From Phylloscopus collybita (lineage: Eukaryota > Chordata > Aves > Passeriformes > Phylloscopidae), in contig JAJNNQ010000009.1 of NCBI GenBank assembly GCA_027886175.1, forward strand, positions 19,007,501-19,071,500: 64,000 nucleotides of DNA, read 5' to 3'. The translations under genes and the position numbers were made by a program. The notes under the pieces are model-generated. The model was not told the origin of the DNA and did not search any database. It saw only the letters and a list, made by a program, of their open reading frames with translations. Shown in pieces: positions 12,216 to 25,094 of the stretch (position 1 is the stretch's first letter; every line of letters starts with the position of its first letter).

Positions 12216-14756
12216 CTTTTGAATTAAATTATTGAGAAAGATTCTCTCCAGAATCACACTGAATGTTCTCTGATTGACATTGGTTATCATGCGCAAGTTA
12301 TCAAAGTAGAATTAGTTCAAAGTTAAATTTCCTGTCTTCTCAACACTGTTCCATGGCATGGAGACTTAAATAAATTTTGCTATTTTTCACTACATGTATA
12401 TAGACCTAGGCTAGCTTTGATTTCTGGGAAGATGGGTGTCCTTCAATGAACATAGAATGCATGCAGCAATCTGAGTCAAGCATATTTTCACATCACTAGT
12501 TTTACTATTAAATTCCTTTTTACAGCATTGAGAAAGCAAAAAAAGCTGGTTAATTCTTTAGTAGTTACTAAAAAATGACTACTACTAATTTAGTAGTTTA
12601 GCAGTTACTACTGCTATTAGACTTAGTATTGTGGCCTGTTTGTAGTGCTTTCTGACAAATACTTTTTAGGGAATCTAAGGAAAACAATCAATTACCATAC
12701 GAGTACTCATCTGTCTAATGGCCGATACTCTAAGATGTGAAGGATCCAAAGGTCTCACATGCTTTTACCTAAAACCTCACACAACTTAATTCAAATTACA
12801 TCTTAACTCTGATCTCTACTTTTCGGGGAAGTGTTTCAGCTCCTATGAAGTAAACAGGTCATGATAGAGACAGACTGTTGCTATTCAATGAGTGTAGCAT
12901 GATGTCATACCTGAGATTTCAAATCCTTCCTCACTTCGTTGATCGTACTTTTTTTCCATAGTTGGCTTAGTCATAGCTTCTATTCTCTTTGCTGGTCTCA
13001 TTTGAGAGCTCCATTCATACTCAACAGCTAGTAGAGAACCTGAGCAGACTAATACTATCTTGCAGTATGTCACTGTCATAATAATTTCAAATAGTTTGAA
13101 AATCAGTGACATGTTTTACTTAAATGATAAAATGACACCAGGTATGTCTTCTGCAACAATACTTAATGTCCAGCCCACTGTGGATTGGTTCCTGTGGTGA
13201 CATATAGAAATATCTTACCTACTCATCCTCATCTGAAAAACCTAATGGATAACTTGATATATGTGTAAAGAAACAACTTATATGAAGACATTAGAATCTG
13301 TCTGTTCATTGATGTAATTGTTTTTTCCTTGCATAGCTATATATAATTAATTTTCAAAGCCCTTAATTAAATCTAGATCTAATGTACTTGCCTGATTTAA
13401 AAATTTAAAACTTTTTAAATGGGCCATTGATTTAAGGAACCACTAAACTCTTTGCTGATAAACCTAGAATAAATACAGCAGTGAAGTAGTATCAGTGAAT
13501 CTATATATGACCAAGTTTAAACATGACTCACTGACAGAAGTAGAAATTCCTTCACTTCAATCAAGATGATTTGATTATTGCATTTTTCATTATTACATGG
13601 CTTGAAGAATTGTGTAGGAAACCTTCATTATCATTACTGAAAATGAACGACATTGCCAATTATTTAAGCTGAAATAATTTAGGAACTGGTTGAGCAGAAG
13701 CTAGTATGAACAGAGTCAAAAAGCATTACTTAAAAAACAAAAGCAGGGTCTCTAGCAGAGTTATTTAAATATTTTTGTGTGCTCTTACCAAAGGCAGAAC
13801 AATTCATGGAGGCTAGACTTTTGATATCTGAAAATACACCAAAAAAAATTTAAAATCCCAATGTTATTAGAAATCAGTTATATGAGACATGAATACTAAT
13901 GGAGTTAAAAGGGTAAACAGGAAGTGGCAGATGTTTTAAAAGATAGTCTTTCATTGTATTTTGTGAACAAGCCTGGACTTACTACCTAAAAAAGTACAGA
14001 AGAAACAGCATAATCTGCTACAGGGTTTTCTTGGAGTCATATTTAACAATGTAGCCCTTGAGTACTTTGTCCTGTTTTTAAAAAAAATAATTTACAGTTA
14101 ATTTCCACAAAGTTTTATTGTTCACAGAAGTAAACAATTATTTTGATAATGCAGTACAGAGAAATAGTTATTTTGACTGACATCCCCAAAAGTGTTTATA
14201 TTATCTATACCCTATTTTCCATTTTTTTCTTCTAATTTGAAACAAGTCAGTGTCCCTGCCCATGGAAATGGGTTTGGAAGTAGATGATCCTCCTGGTCTC
14301 TTGTAACCAAAACTGTTCTGTGGTTTTATGATTATTAGAGGGACTGACTGCTTGTGCCACTACTAATTATGAATTATGCGAAATTCTGTGTGTAGATGTA
14401 GTGTGGTTTAAAAACTGGAAGGACTTTTGGTTTGTCTTGCATTTTCCTGAGCAATAATCATTCAAGCTGGTTTGGATTTGGGTATTTTTGGTGAGAACTG
14501 ATTATTGAATTAATGCTACTTTTACTAAGTTGGTGCAGTGTCTTTCTTTTGCACCTAATTTTGGGAACAGATATGTAGGTAGCTGAAAAAACCTACAGTT
14601 TTTCAGATCTCCTCTCTAAAATCTATCTTCTAGTGATTGCAAGATATTATTTTCCAGGATTGTCTATCAGGCCCGCAAAAATCACTATAAGGATCTAAAT
14701 CACACTTCATTTTTTTCTCAGATCTTATCTTTATATTTTGTTCATTTGAGATATGT
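12216..14756. other. Unique AT-rich non-coding DNA
   Basis: No gene or known repeat was found. A cluster of AGTAGT/ACTACT words at about 12558-12622 forms small imperfect inverted repeats. Confidence 0.6.
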
Positions 14757-14878
14757 AAAAAAAAAAAAAAACCAAAAAAACAACCAAAAAACAAAACAAA
14801 ACAAAAAACACAAACAAACAAACACCCCCAACAAACCACAAACAAACAAACAAACAAAAAAAACCACACCAAAAAACC
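14757..14878 (+). repeat. 122-nt pure A/C tract
   Basis: Every base from 14757 to 14878 is A or C. The tract begins with a 15-base A run and continues as irregular CAAA, CAAAA, CCAAA and CACA units. It is low-complexity DNA without a fixed period. The apparent 67-80 codon minus-strand hydrophobic frames rich in Phe, Val, Cys and Leu across 14630-14966 are artefacts of this tract. It is one of several such tracts in the window, on both strands. Confidence 0.95.
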
Positions 14879-16068
14879 TCAACAATAAGAAGGTGCAGGT
14901 ATGCTGACACCACTGCACAGACTGATAATGCCATGTGCTTTGATGTGACTCAGACTTTACACACACATATTATTCTTAGTATTTTTTACTTGTATTCTAG
15001 TGACAGACATAGTAAATAATAAGAAAATACATTCAAGATCTTGGGAACTATCATATTTTTCACTTAATCATATCATTTAGTATAATTATACATAAGAATG
15101 GGTGAATGTATAAAACCCTGCACATCATCATCATCATATTTATTTTTCCTTTAGAGGCTGATTTAAAGTATAAGATAGGCAAAAGATATCTAATCTGGTT
15201 TTTAGGACTCTTGAGTCTACTGGCTTTTTACTAATAAAATCTTTAGCAATTAATTACCCATATTATTAGGGTAATAGGGTAATTACCCTTGTGTTAAGGA
15301 ACATAAGTACATTCAAGGTGCAATTTGAACCTTTTCAAAGTTTTCACATTTTGTTATATCTCTGAATCAAATAATCAAGTACTCTGTCAAAGTTCTCTTC
15401 AATAAACCAATTAGACTGCGTTTATTGAGTCTCCCAGTGTGAATCTTGTTTTCTGGGCTTTGGATCATTTAAGTGTCCCTTCTTTGGAGTTCTGCAATCT
15501 TTAAAAATTCTAAAAGAAAAACCAACCATTTGATATGATGATGTAATATACAAGGAGAAAATCATCTCTGTACCCTATATTCTCCTTCTGCACCCGTTTT
15601 CCTGCTTGACCTTGGCAGTACTTTCTGACCTCATGGTAAATCTTTAGAGGTGAGATTTTCCTTAAAGAAGTTTTTCTAACTCAATCTGTATTGGAAAGAG
15701 TATTTTGATTTTAGATTCTGCATTTTTCACTGCTACTGAAGTCATATGTAATGAAAAGTCATGGAAAAAGTTTTAATTTTTTCCAATGATTTTTCAGTAG
15801 TGGTCTGATAGTTGAGTTTGTTGTGATATTCAGAGTGTGTTAGGCAAATGCAAAATACAAGCCTAAAATATGTCTTTCTCAGTTCATGCTTGATTGGTAA
15901 TAAGTTTGATAATAAGCATACATTTGGCTTCAAGATTTAGTTCTTATTGCCAGCGTTCATGGCCAATAAAGGGTCTGTTAATGAAGATTACATTCAGAAG
16001 TGTGCATGTGCAACTGAAATAAATAAATATTTTAAAAAATGGATGCTGGAGTGGAAGGTAGGGTAACT
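14879..16068. other. Unique AT-rich non-coding DNA with a small palindrome
   Basis: No gene was found. A perfect 14-bp palindrome (AGGGTAATTACCCT) lies at 15276-15289. It is preceded by a second inverted pair, ATTACCC at 15253-15259 and GGGTAAT at 15269-15275. A short CAT repeat sits at about 15124-15138. Confidence 0.6.
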
Positions 16069-16263
16069 TTGTCATATATGACATGCTGAATTACATAATT
16101 CTGATCATATCTGTAGGAATGCAGCAACGTCTATTTTTTCAACAACCAATGTGTCTCTTTTACTGCTCATCTAATAAATAAGTGCTAAAATACTGCTTCA
16201 GGCCTGTTTGCATGACAGTTGACATTTCAAAATACTGACAAAAATGACATATCTTGAGTAAAC
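16069..16263 (+). repeat. Unidentified ancient dispersed repeat, copy B
   Basis: This is the partner of 8294-8490, colinear and in the same orientation, 7.8 kb away. The same ordered blocks are present: GTCATATATG, GAATTACATAATTCT, CCAATGT, ATCTAATAA, CATTTCAA and CATATCTTGAGTAAAC. The spacing is preserved with only small indels. The family is unknown to me. It carries no coding potential. Confidence 0.5.
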
Positions 16264-18612
16264 CCTTCTAAATAAGTTGTCTCTTTCCAACATGCTTTTT
16301 TTTTCATATAAGCAGCAGTAAGAATGCAACCCTGCCACTGTCTTTTGAAGAATATGTTTCTTTAAAAGTGGAAATTGAAACAAGATTACATGAAGTGCTA
16401 CATCAATATGTTTTATAGTTGAGAACACAAAATTTGACATTTACATTAGTTAGGTTTGATATGCAGAATAGAGAGAACTACACACTAAAAATGTTCAGAT
16501 TTTACATGATTACAGGCCAATACTTATCACTAAATGAGATTTTGCTTGGGTTTAACTTTTTATTTGCTCTACAGGGTCTAGGAGTAAAGAGGCAGAAAAT
16601 ATTCCCAGCTTTTTGACACTTCTTTTTCAAATTGAATTTTTAAAATGAATAAACATTTTACAAAGAAATGTTATATAACAAAGATAAAGCAAGCCACATT
16701 TCAGATAAAGCACAGTTTAAGTGACAAGAATTTATTTTTCTGTATCTTATTTCAATTTGTAGACTTGAACTAACTAAAACTGTTATTTTTTTCCAAAGGA
16801 CATAGTTGACAAAATGTCTACGTTTCTTTTTTCTACAGCTGTCCTAATTTTTCTAGCATAAACTTTGTTAATAATATCTTAATATTTGCCTAAATTGCAT
16901 TCCATATACCAGTAAAATACAAAAGCTAATTGCAGCAGTATTTTCAGAATCAAGAAGGCTTAATTCTGGTGAGTCTGGACAGAAAATAAGTATCCTCTGT
17001 CCTGGTGAATTCAGTAAATCTTGTTTGGCTCACATCTCATATTCTCTAGCTTAAACTTGGGCAAGAAAGTAATCTCATCTTGCAGATATGACAGGAACTG
17101 TTCTGCACTGACATGAATCTGAGACATGAAAATGTTCACAAAAATTAGATTCACATTCAAAATAATCTTACAGTGCTTTACTTGGCTTTTAGCAATCTCC
17201 ATTTAAGACCACAGCCTAAATCAGGATTATTATTATCGTTATCATTCAGTATCATTATCATCATTATTATTTTACTTTACATCTCTGTCTTCTTCTCTAC
17301 AACTCTCTCTGCGTGCTTCACTAGAAATTGTATTTTCAACTTGACAAATGTTTTCATGTGTTCAGGGAGAAAATCATCCATCTAAACATAGTGAAAAACC
17401 ATTTCATCAGAACATACTTGAATGGTTTATCCTACCTTATTTCATATGCCAGCTTTCTTTGTTTCATGGTACAAGCTTTTGAAATTTTATTTCGCTTTCT
17501 TATAATTATGATTATTTACTTGCTTTGCAAGAGAGAATAATTTTAGTCATAAAGGGTGACATCCCACACTAATGCTAAGGTTTAAAGTTTAGCACCTAAG
17601 CAGAATGTTTCAGAATATCTCTTCTCAGATTAAAAGGGGAAAAGAACTATCAGCTCTCCTGCTTTCCAAATAATATTTGTTCAATTCTTAATTTACATTT
17701 GTAATATATTTAAAGATTTCAAGGTTCAGTCTTTTACCAGAAAACCTGCTACTCCCAACAGACAAAGCAGCATCTACAAGTTCTTGAACCACTGCTAATT
17801 CTGCAACTATTTTTTTTTGATGCTATGCACTTCTTTCCTCTATTTCCTTGTTCTCTGAATGGGCACAAGAATACATTACCACACTTGATATTGGTTCTAG
17901 TGAGAAATATGCCTGACTAAGGTTAATAGCCTAACCTTAAAGTCAAATACAACACAAGTTTTTGAGGTGTTCTAAATGATACTTTCCCAAGAGAAAATGT
18001 TTTAACATTGAGCCCAAGTAACAGACATGTTTTTAAAGTGTTGACATTTTACCTTTCCTAGCTGATAAATCATTTTTTGAATCATATTAGCAAACACATT
18101 TCCAACATATCCTGTTTTTGTTCTTCAAAATGTGCCAGAAAAGCACATTTTTAGTAGTGTTAAATTAAGTATTTGGGAAAAGCTTGGATAATGGGGACAA
18201 ACCAATGGAGTTATTATTTTAAAATGTATGGGTATTCTTGTGATACTCTACAATGATGATTTAGACTGAATATTTTAATACCAATCCTTTCTTCATATCC
18301 TAAATTTCCCAACAGAACTTTAGGCAGGGTTACTTAACTTTCAGGCTGCTCTGCTGTAGAATGCTTTTATTTCTGGTTGTGGTATTTTGTGATTGTTTTC
18401 TTGTTTTTTTCATTCTGTTCCCTTTTAAAACTTGAAGTAGTCTTAATAGCTCCCTTTGGAAGAAGGCATTGCATTAAAAACTGTGGGTTTGGCTTGTGTG
18501 TGTGGTTTCTTAGGGTTTTGGTCAATATCTAGTTCCTTCTCTGTATGATTCTGAGTAAAATATAATTTTCCATTTGAAAAAATGGTTGAACCTATTAATT
18601 GGTTTATGCTGC
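16264..18612. other. Unique AT-rich non-coding DNA
   Basis: No gene or known repeat was found. There is an imperfect ATT/ATC trinucleotide stretch at about 17225-17272. A short hairpin (AAGGTTA and TAACCTT around 17919-17939) is also present. Confidence 0.6.
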
Positions 18613-18696
18613 TTTGGGTTGTGGTGTTTGGTTTTTTGTGTGTGTGTGGTTTTGTTTGTTTGTTTTGTTTTGTTTGTGTTTGTTTTTGTTTTTTGG
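18613..18696 (-). repeat. 84-nt pure G/T tract (A/C on minus strand)
   Basis: Every base is G or T. It contains a (GT)5-type segment followed by TTTG and TTTTG units. On the minus strand it is the same kind of A/C tract as at 14757, so the two are of one type in opposite orientation. Confidence 0.95.
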
Positions 18697-20913
18697 CCCA
18701 GGGACTGAAATACTAAACAAGTTTATTTAAACAACTAAAAAAATTGAGTGCTATGCACCTCTTCCTATGCTCGTAAGACAAAATATCCTACAACAGCAAC
18801 TAAAAATCTCAGTTCTTAAACACAAACACAAGCATAAGATTTCTTTGCAATAATAAAAATCAAGTAATTCCATGACTCTCCAAAGTGATTTATTTGACTT
18901 CTGGGATTAAGTTTAGCTAATATAAAATTTGAAACACTCAGTAAAATCAATCTCCTCTATGTGTTACTGTCTTTATCTGATACTGTCTTTATCTGAGAGG
19001 AAAAATAAATAAGCACTAAATGGAAACTGCTCAGTTTTGACATTATTAGTGGGTGTATCAGCAAAGCTGCAAGCCTATGACAACAAATTGATGACACCAC
19101 TGACAGGAAGGAATACATTCACCAAACTGGCATTTCTTAAAAGGACTGTAAGAGACAACAGAATAGAAGAGGGAAGACAACATCAGTGTCATTATCTACA
19201 TTTTTAGTGGAGCAAATGCTTTCATTGAGTACCATTGTTTTTCAATTCTTATGATTAAAACAATGCTAAAATTTTAGGATGTAAACAAGAAAGAGGGCTG
19301 TTAACTCTGTTTTTTCTCATTAAAAATCGTTCCAGATGTCTCTTAATACCATTCAAAGAATTTGAATTTATGATCAGAGGTATAAATTGACACATGTGCC
19401 ACCATGGTACTGTAAGTTAACTTCAAACAATGGTTGCTTGCAATTGTATATGGAATGGAATAACCTCCTGAAGAAGGTGTCTTCTTGAAGAGTAAATTCA
19501 GCTACAGTAGACTTTCAAAAATGAGAAGGGAAACACATAGTAGAAATCAATGTCTTTAAAAGTTTGTTTTTCTATTTAATTGTGGTTCAAATTTAGGATT
19601 AATAGATCATTTATTTACATGCTGTGTCAGTTTAGATGGCACAGAAATATCCTTATGTTTTGATGGTTGCTCTTTAGAGAATTGTTTCTGAAAACAGAAG
19701 CAATCCTTTTCAAATATAATTGTGTTAACAGTTGAAAAAATGGAAAAGAAGACCCCGAAACAAGTGACAAAAGCTAAAAAAGAGAATATCAAATCCAATA
19801 TCTAACTGGAAAAGGTTTCTGCACTTTTTATCAAGACAGTGATTGTAAAAGTCATTAAAAATTATCTGCAATTATAATAAACATCATGAAAATAAAAGAG
19901 GAAATTTGATTTTTAGTTTTTCAAGCTCTGCTAAAAAAGACCCAAGGAATGCTTATGTATCTCTTTAAAGAAGCCTGTCACATGGGTTAATATAATTTGA
20001 AAAGTTCCTTGTTTTTTAGAAGAGTAATAAAATGTGATTTCTAACAACAAATTTTTCAGAATTTAAAAAAACTCCAAATCTAAAAGGCTACCAAATTCTT
20101 TAAACTCTCAAGAGCCATTAGTAGTCTCATGCCTATCAGCATATAGGAAATCTTCAGCATTTAGATCATTATGAAAACATGATTAAATGTTGGTTAAAAG
20201 ATAATACAATCAGAATCAAATTTGCTATTTGTCTCTGGGAACTCATCTGTTGAAATCTGTATGAGTTCCCTTGAGAAAAGCAAAATGAGCTATGGTTCTT
20301 TATAGTTAAAACTCATTTTTTGTGATTTTTCACATGTAAATATAAATATAGCTTGACAAAAATAGTTGTCTCATGCCTGAAAAAACAAGAACAGAAAAAA
20401 TCCTGAAACTTACATTTCCTTTGGGGAATAATTTTTATGGGTTTCATCCACCAGAGAATCATTATTCTTTGAATCAAGTCCTGTGATAACTTATTAAGAT
20501 TTCCATAAAGTGTTCTTAAAATTTTCCCAAAAGAATGAAGTTTTTTTAGAAATCTGATTTCTGCTAGTTGACTTCAGTCATTCTTTTTATCTACTGTCCC
20601 CACTTCTTTCATGTTATTTAAACGACATTTAACTATATTGATAGAATCAAGGCATTTGAAAGTAAAACTCTGCCTGATTCCTCTGTTTATTTTCCTAGGT
20701 GGACAGTACCAAACTCTGTAATGTAAAATAAATAATAACACAAAGGCTGAAGATGACTTGTCAAAGCATGAATAAGTAATATATAATCAAAAGATTCATA
20801 TCAGATTTAATCATCAAATTAACACACCATCAGCATATCGATTTTTTAAAAAATTAACAAAATATAATTTCTTTACCTTTTCAGACAAATATGAACAAAA
20901 TTTAAAAAATAAG
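18697..20913. other. Unique AT-rich non-coding DNA with a 16-bp tandem duplication
   Basis: No gene was found. A perfect 16-base unit (TACTGTCTTTATCTGA) is tandemly duplicated at 18965-18980 and 18981-18996. Confidence 0.65.
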
Positions 20914-21005
20914 AACAAAAAAAACCACCAAAAAACCAAACAAACAAACAAAAAAAAAACAAACAAACAAAAACAAACAAACAAACAAAAACACAAAAAC
21001 CCCAA
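20914..21005 (+). repeat. 92-nt pure A/C tract
   Basis: Only A and C occur, mainly CAAA units with longer A runs, ending in CCCC. The 81-codon minus-strand frame over it (20814-21059) is an artefact of the tract. Confidence 0.95.
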
Positions 21006-24000
21006 GTCTCTATAACTGCAAGGATATGGCTTCCTTTTTCTAAAAAATTCCAAAATCATATAATATCTGGCAAATCTAGAAAAGATATTTACAGGAATTT
21101 TTTAGTTGCTTGATATGAATGAAGTGGTAACCAATCCCTGGATTATGTTGATTATATATGCAAGCTACAAGAAAAGGTAAGGGGAGAAGCAACCCAAAAA
21201 TGACAGACATTCCCTGCATTTATTTTCTGTCCTAAAATACTCAATTCTTATTGACCATTTTTCATGAAATTTGTGTGCTTTGCTAGCTTTTCATTTAAAT
21301 AGAATGATGATAGTTTGAACTATGACAACACTTATTAAACTGACTAATATTTAGCTAGCTTGATAATCACGGACTACATTGTTTTCATTCATTGTATGCA
21401 GGCAATTAAAAAAATAAAAAGAAAAAACCCTCTTTGATCACATGCATTTCACCAATTTCACAATGCTTAAGGTAAAAGCGAAGAGTATGCTTAAACAGTT
21501 ATTACAGAGCAATCAGTGCATTGTTAATCATCACACTTACCTTGGGATGTGAACAAACCTAAAATTAGCTTTCACTTATGAAATTCTGGTATGAGTCAAT
21601 GAAATGTGAGAAGCTAGAAAGGATGACAATGTGATTAGAAATACTATGAGCAAATTTAATAAGTAGTTAAAATTTCACAATATCTTCTTTCTTGTTTTAT
21701 GTCATTCAGTTGTTTTAACTGAAATAACATAAAAGAGAAGGCAGGCATATGAAATGACTTCATCTTTTAGGATTCCTCTCTGGTTCTTTAAAATAAAATT
21801 AAGAACTTTTTACCTATCTTGACAAATCTCATCTATTTGATCAGAACTTCAATATCTCATATAATTTTTTGACCCTATAAACCCATTCTTTACCCACTGT
21901 TCTGTTTCCTGAGGACCAGAAGATTCCTGTAGGTAAGGAGTACCTAGGACACAGTCTTCTTCTTTTGTCAAACTTTGAATAATTTCCCAATTCCTGAAAT
22001 AATAAAAAAAACTTTCTTATACTCTGTTACACAGCATGGTCTAACTTCTGCCTTATTACCTGTTTTGACCACTAACACTAGGGTGATTTGGGTTTTCCTT
22101 TCATTGCCCACATAAAATACAAAAAATCCTCTCTGTTGCTTTGAGTGAAAGTTCATGGTCAGATGAAGCAGATCTTATACAATGAACAAATTCAGTATAG
22201 AGTTTAAAATTTATCTGCAACTTTCCAGTTTGGATTACATACAACCAACACCCACAGGCAAAAATGTTCTTTCTTAAAGAAAATATTCTTAAGCACTTAA
22301 ACAAGAAGCACATATAACTAGCCAACCAGTTGCCAAATATAAACTTTCCTCCATTCCCTTTGTTTCCAGGAAAATATTCAGGCCACATTCAACAGCTCAG
22401 CTGTTGCATTTGGCCTCATGTCACTCAATCCCAGTTGACTCTCCTTCAGTTCCAGTAGAATGCCCCTGGCATCTTCCAAAGAAAATGAAAGTGCATAATT
22501 TTCATCCTGAATTAAACATGTAGTCACCAGTTTTAGGAGTCTCATTGTAAAAATTTAAAGGTTTATGCAATTTGGAGGAAGGAACTTTATAGCAATCATT
22601 TTGCTTGCAATAACCATATTTCCTTCTTTAGCCAGTTTTGTTATTGGTATCCATTCCCGTCATCTTTATACTATATACTTAAAAATTCTACATTTTAGTA
22701 TCTCACTCCCCTCCTTATGCATATCTTCAGAATTAAAAAAATCTCACAATTTAATTGTTTCTTCCTTTTTAAAAATTATTTCATATTCCTACCTAATATT
22801 TTTGGAATAAACTTGTTCATAATTCAGATAGCCAAACTACAAGATATGATTTCCTAAATGTTATGAACAAGTAGAATTATGTTTTTATTGACAGAACTGA
22901 ACATTTTATATTACTTATTTCTATAAAATTATCACAGTATATACAATCTTCAAGAGCTTTACCTCCTCCTTTTGAAAAAAGTCTTCACTTCTGAAAAATT
23001 AGTAAACTCAGTAAAACAAGGGAACTAGAAGTGGTATGAACTATTAATCCCATTTTATTTTATGCCTAGTAATTTTTAATAAGTAATCCATTATATTAAA
23101 AACTGAAGTCTATTTTGTGTGTAGCATAACACATTATCTCTCCAGACAAAAACCTTAACATATTTTGTTGCTTTTCTTTGTTTATCTGGGTTTTTCATTT
23201 TGTTCAGTTGTTGTTGTTGATGGAATATTCTAAACAGAGGGGGCTCTCATTCTTTTGGCCTTAACTTTCCTCAGTTTGCTCTTAGGCTGATTTTCTGTAC
23301 TTTGCATGTTTGAGAACAAAACTCTGATATTGCTTATTTAAACAAACACCCACAAACCAAACACATACATTAAAATAATGCTTACAAATTCCTTTTTTCA
23401 TTCTGATCATTTAGCATAATATATGACATTATATATTACCTGAGATTTATAGGTATCTCTGCTTCTGAGAGACATCATTTTTATCAAAAAATATTTTTAA
23501 AAGTTTTTTCCAATTCTGAAAATATTTTATAATAACAGGAAGAATAATGAAGATATAAGTGCAAAAAAGATTCCTTATTTTGCAACCCTTATTTATTTCC
23601 CAGAATTTTTGTTAAATTCCCCATTTAGGATTGCTACAACTCAATCCTATACTTCATTCTTAAACCAGTATACTAAGCTATAAGTATTTTATAGATGCAT
23701 ATCATCCATATGCTATTCTTAAAGCTGATTTTTGGGCACACTGAGAAAATCTTTCTGTGTCCAAGTGAGTCTCACAATCTGCTTTACAAGCCAGTACAAG
23801 TTCATATGGAATGTCATTATCCAACTGGATGACCAAATGCTTGCCAAAAAGTATTTATTTTCTAATCTTATAGAATCTGTCTCTCAAAATCAGGAGACAG
23901 TAATAATTCTAGAGACACAGGTCTTTCCATGCTTTTACTTCACCTGTTACAGAGAGATATTTCATAGTACATTACCTTTCATTAGCTGTAGAAATATTTA

Positions 24001-25048
24001 GTATGAGACAAAATGATTTGGAGGCCCACCTTCCCCCTAAGATGATAAAGCAAGGAGAAAAAAAGAAAAGAACTTACCAAGCACTGAAAAAATTATTAGT
24101 TAATCAGCATGGAAAAGAAATTGATTCACTGTTTGAGTTCAATATTGACAAATAGGACAAAGGGGAACCACAGCTGAGCTTAAGTTTCATAGCACTTTAT
24201 GAAAAGCTGCATTTCATAACTATTCCCTCTGAGAAATATTCCTGCCTTGGGAGCAATTTTCTGTGGATTCCTTTAACTAGCAGTTCAGTGTGGACTAAAG
24301 AAAAGAGTTCCTCCCTAAAATACATCCAGTAGTAGATGACAACTATCACAGTTTTGATATCAGTACTGAAAAATATGCTATCAGTTATACTTTTTTGTTC
24401 CCCCTTCCATTTAAGACTATATAATTCTCAAATACCCTACAGTCTGTCTGATACAAAAATGCTCTTCTAGAATATTTAAATAGCTATCTATGAAAATTGG
24501 TTTGTGGCTTAATGGCAGAACCTTGAGTGTTCAGTTTCAGCAGTGACAGACATTTGGTTTGAAAGAATCCTTAAGGAAGTAATGAGCTACTGAATTCACA
24601 AACAAATCCTCAAAATGAAGAAAATATATGGGGAGAAAAAAAGGAAAGAAATAATTATTTTTGACTCTACTTTGCATATGCAATCAATTTTTAAAAGCGC
24701 AATTCTCTCATTTTTCACTAAATATATGTAGTTTCATATCCCATTCTACCAAAAGATTCTTAGATTTTTATCTCTTTGAAGCCTTAAAGGGAGATGATTC
24801 TGATGAATTAAGAGGTGACTCTAAACCTGATATTAACCTAAACTCTAAAGCTGGCAGATTTTACTGACTTCATGGCATACGATAATTCTGGATTTAGGCT
24901 TTCCTTTGTGCTGGGAATGTTGTCACAAATAATTTCATCAGGTCACTGCTCTCCTTAAGTGTTCAGAAAAAACAGTGTTCAAAGTTCTGTGACAAGCATG
25001 AAGTAGTTCTGCTGTAGATTGTTACATGAAAAGTCTCAGAGGAATAAT
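21006..25048. other. Unique AT-rich non-coding DNA
   Basis: No gene or known repeat family was found. Frames of 60-95 codons (for example minus 22101-22388 and plus 23732-24001) have no recognisable domain and no coding-like composition. A short A/C-rich segment lies at about 23338-23365. Confidence 0.6.

Positions 25049-25094
<46 letters not shown>
25049..25094. repeat. (TCTA)n tetranucleotide microsatellite, 11.5 units
   Basis: An uninterrupted TCTA/GATA-type tetranucleotide repeat spans 46 bases. Perfect arrays of this length are usually length-polymorphic. Confidence 0.97.

Noticed and set aside
14630..14966. Hydrophobic, membrane-like small proteins
   Set aside because: The Phe/Val/Cys/Leu-rich translations come from reading an A/C tract on its complementary strand. 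The same artefact occurs at 20814-21059, 39195-39531 and 51513-51701.
15269..15289. Interstitial telomere repeat
   Set aside because: The words are GGGTAAT, not tandem TTAGGG, and form palindromes rather than a repeat array.
25049..25094. CRISPR-like array
   Set aside because: It is a perfect tetranucleotide microsatellite with no spacers, and the genome is eukaryotic.
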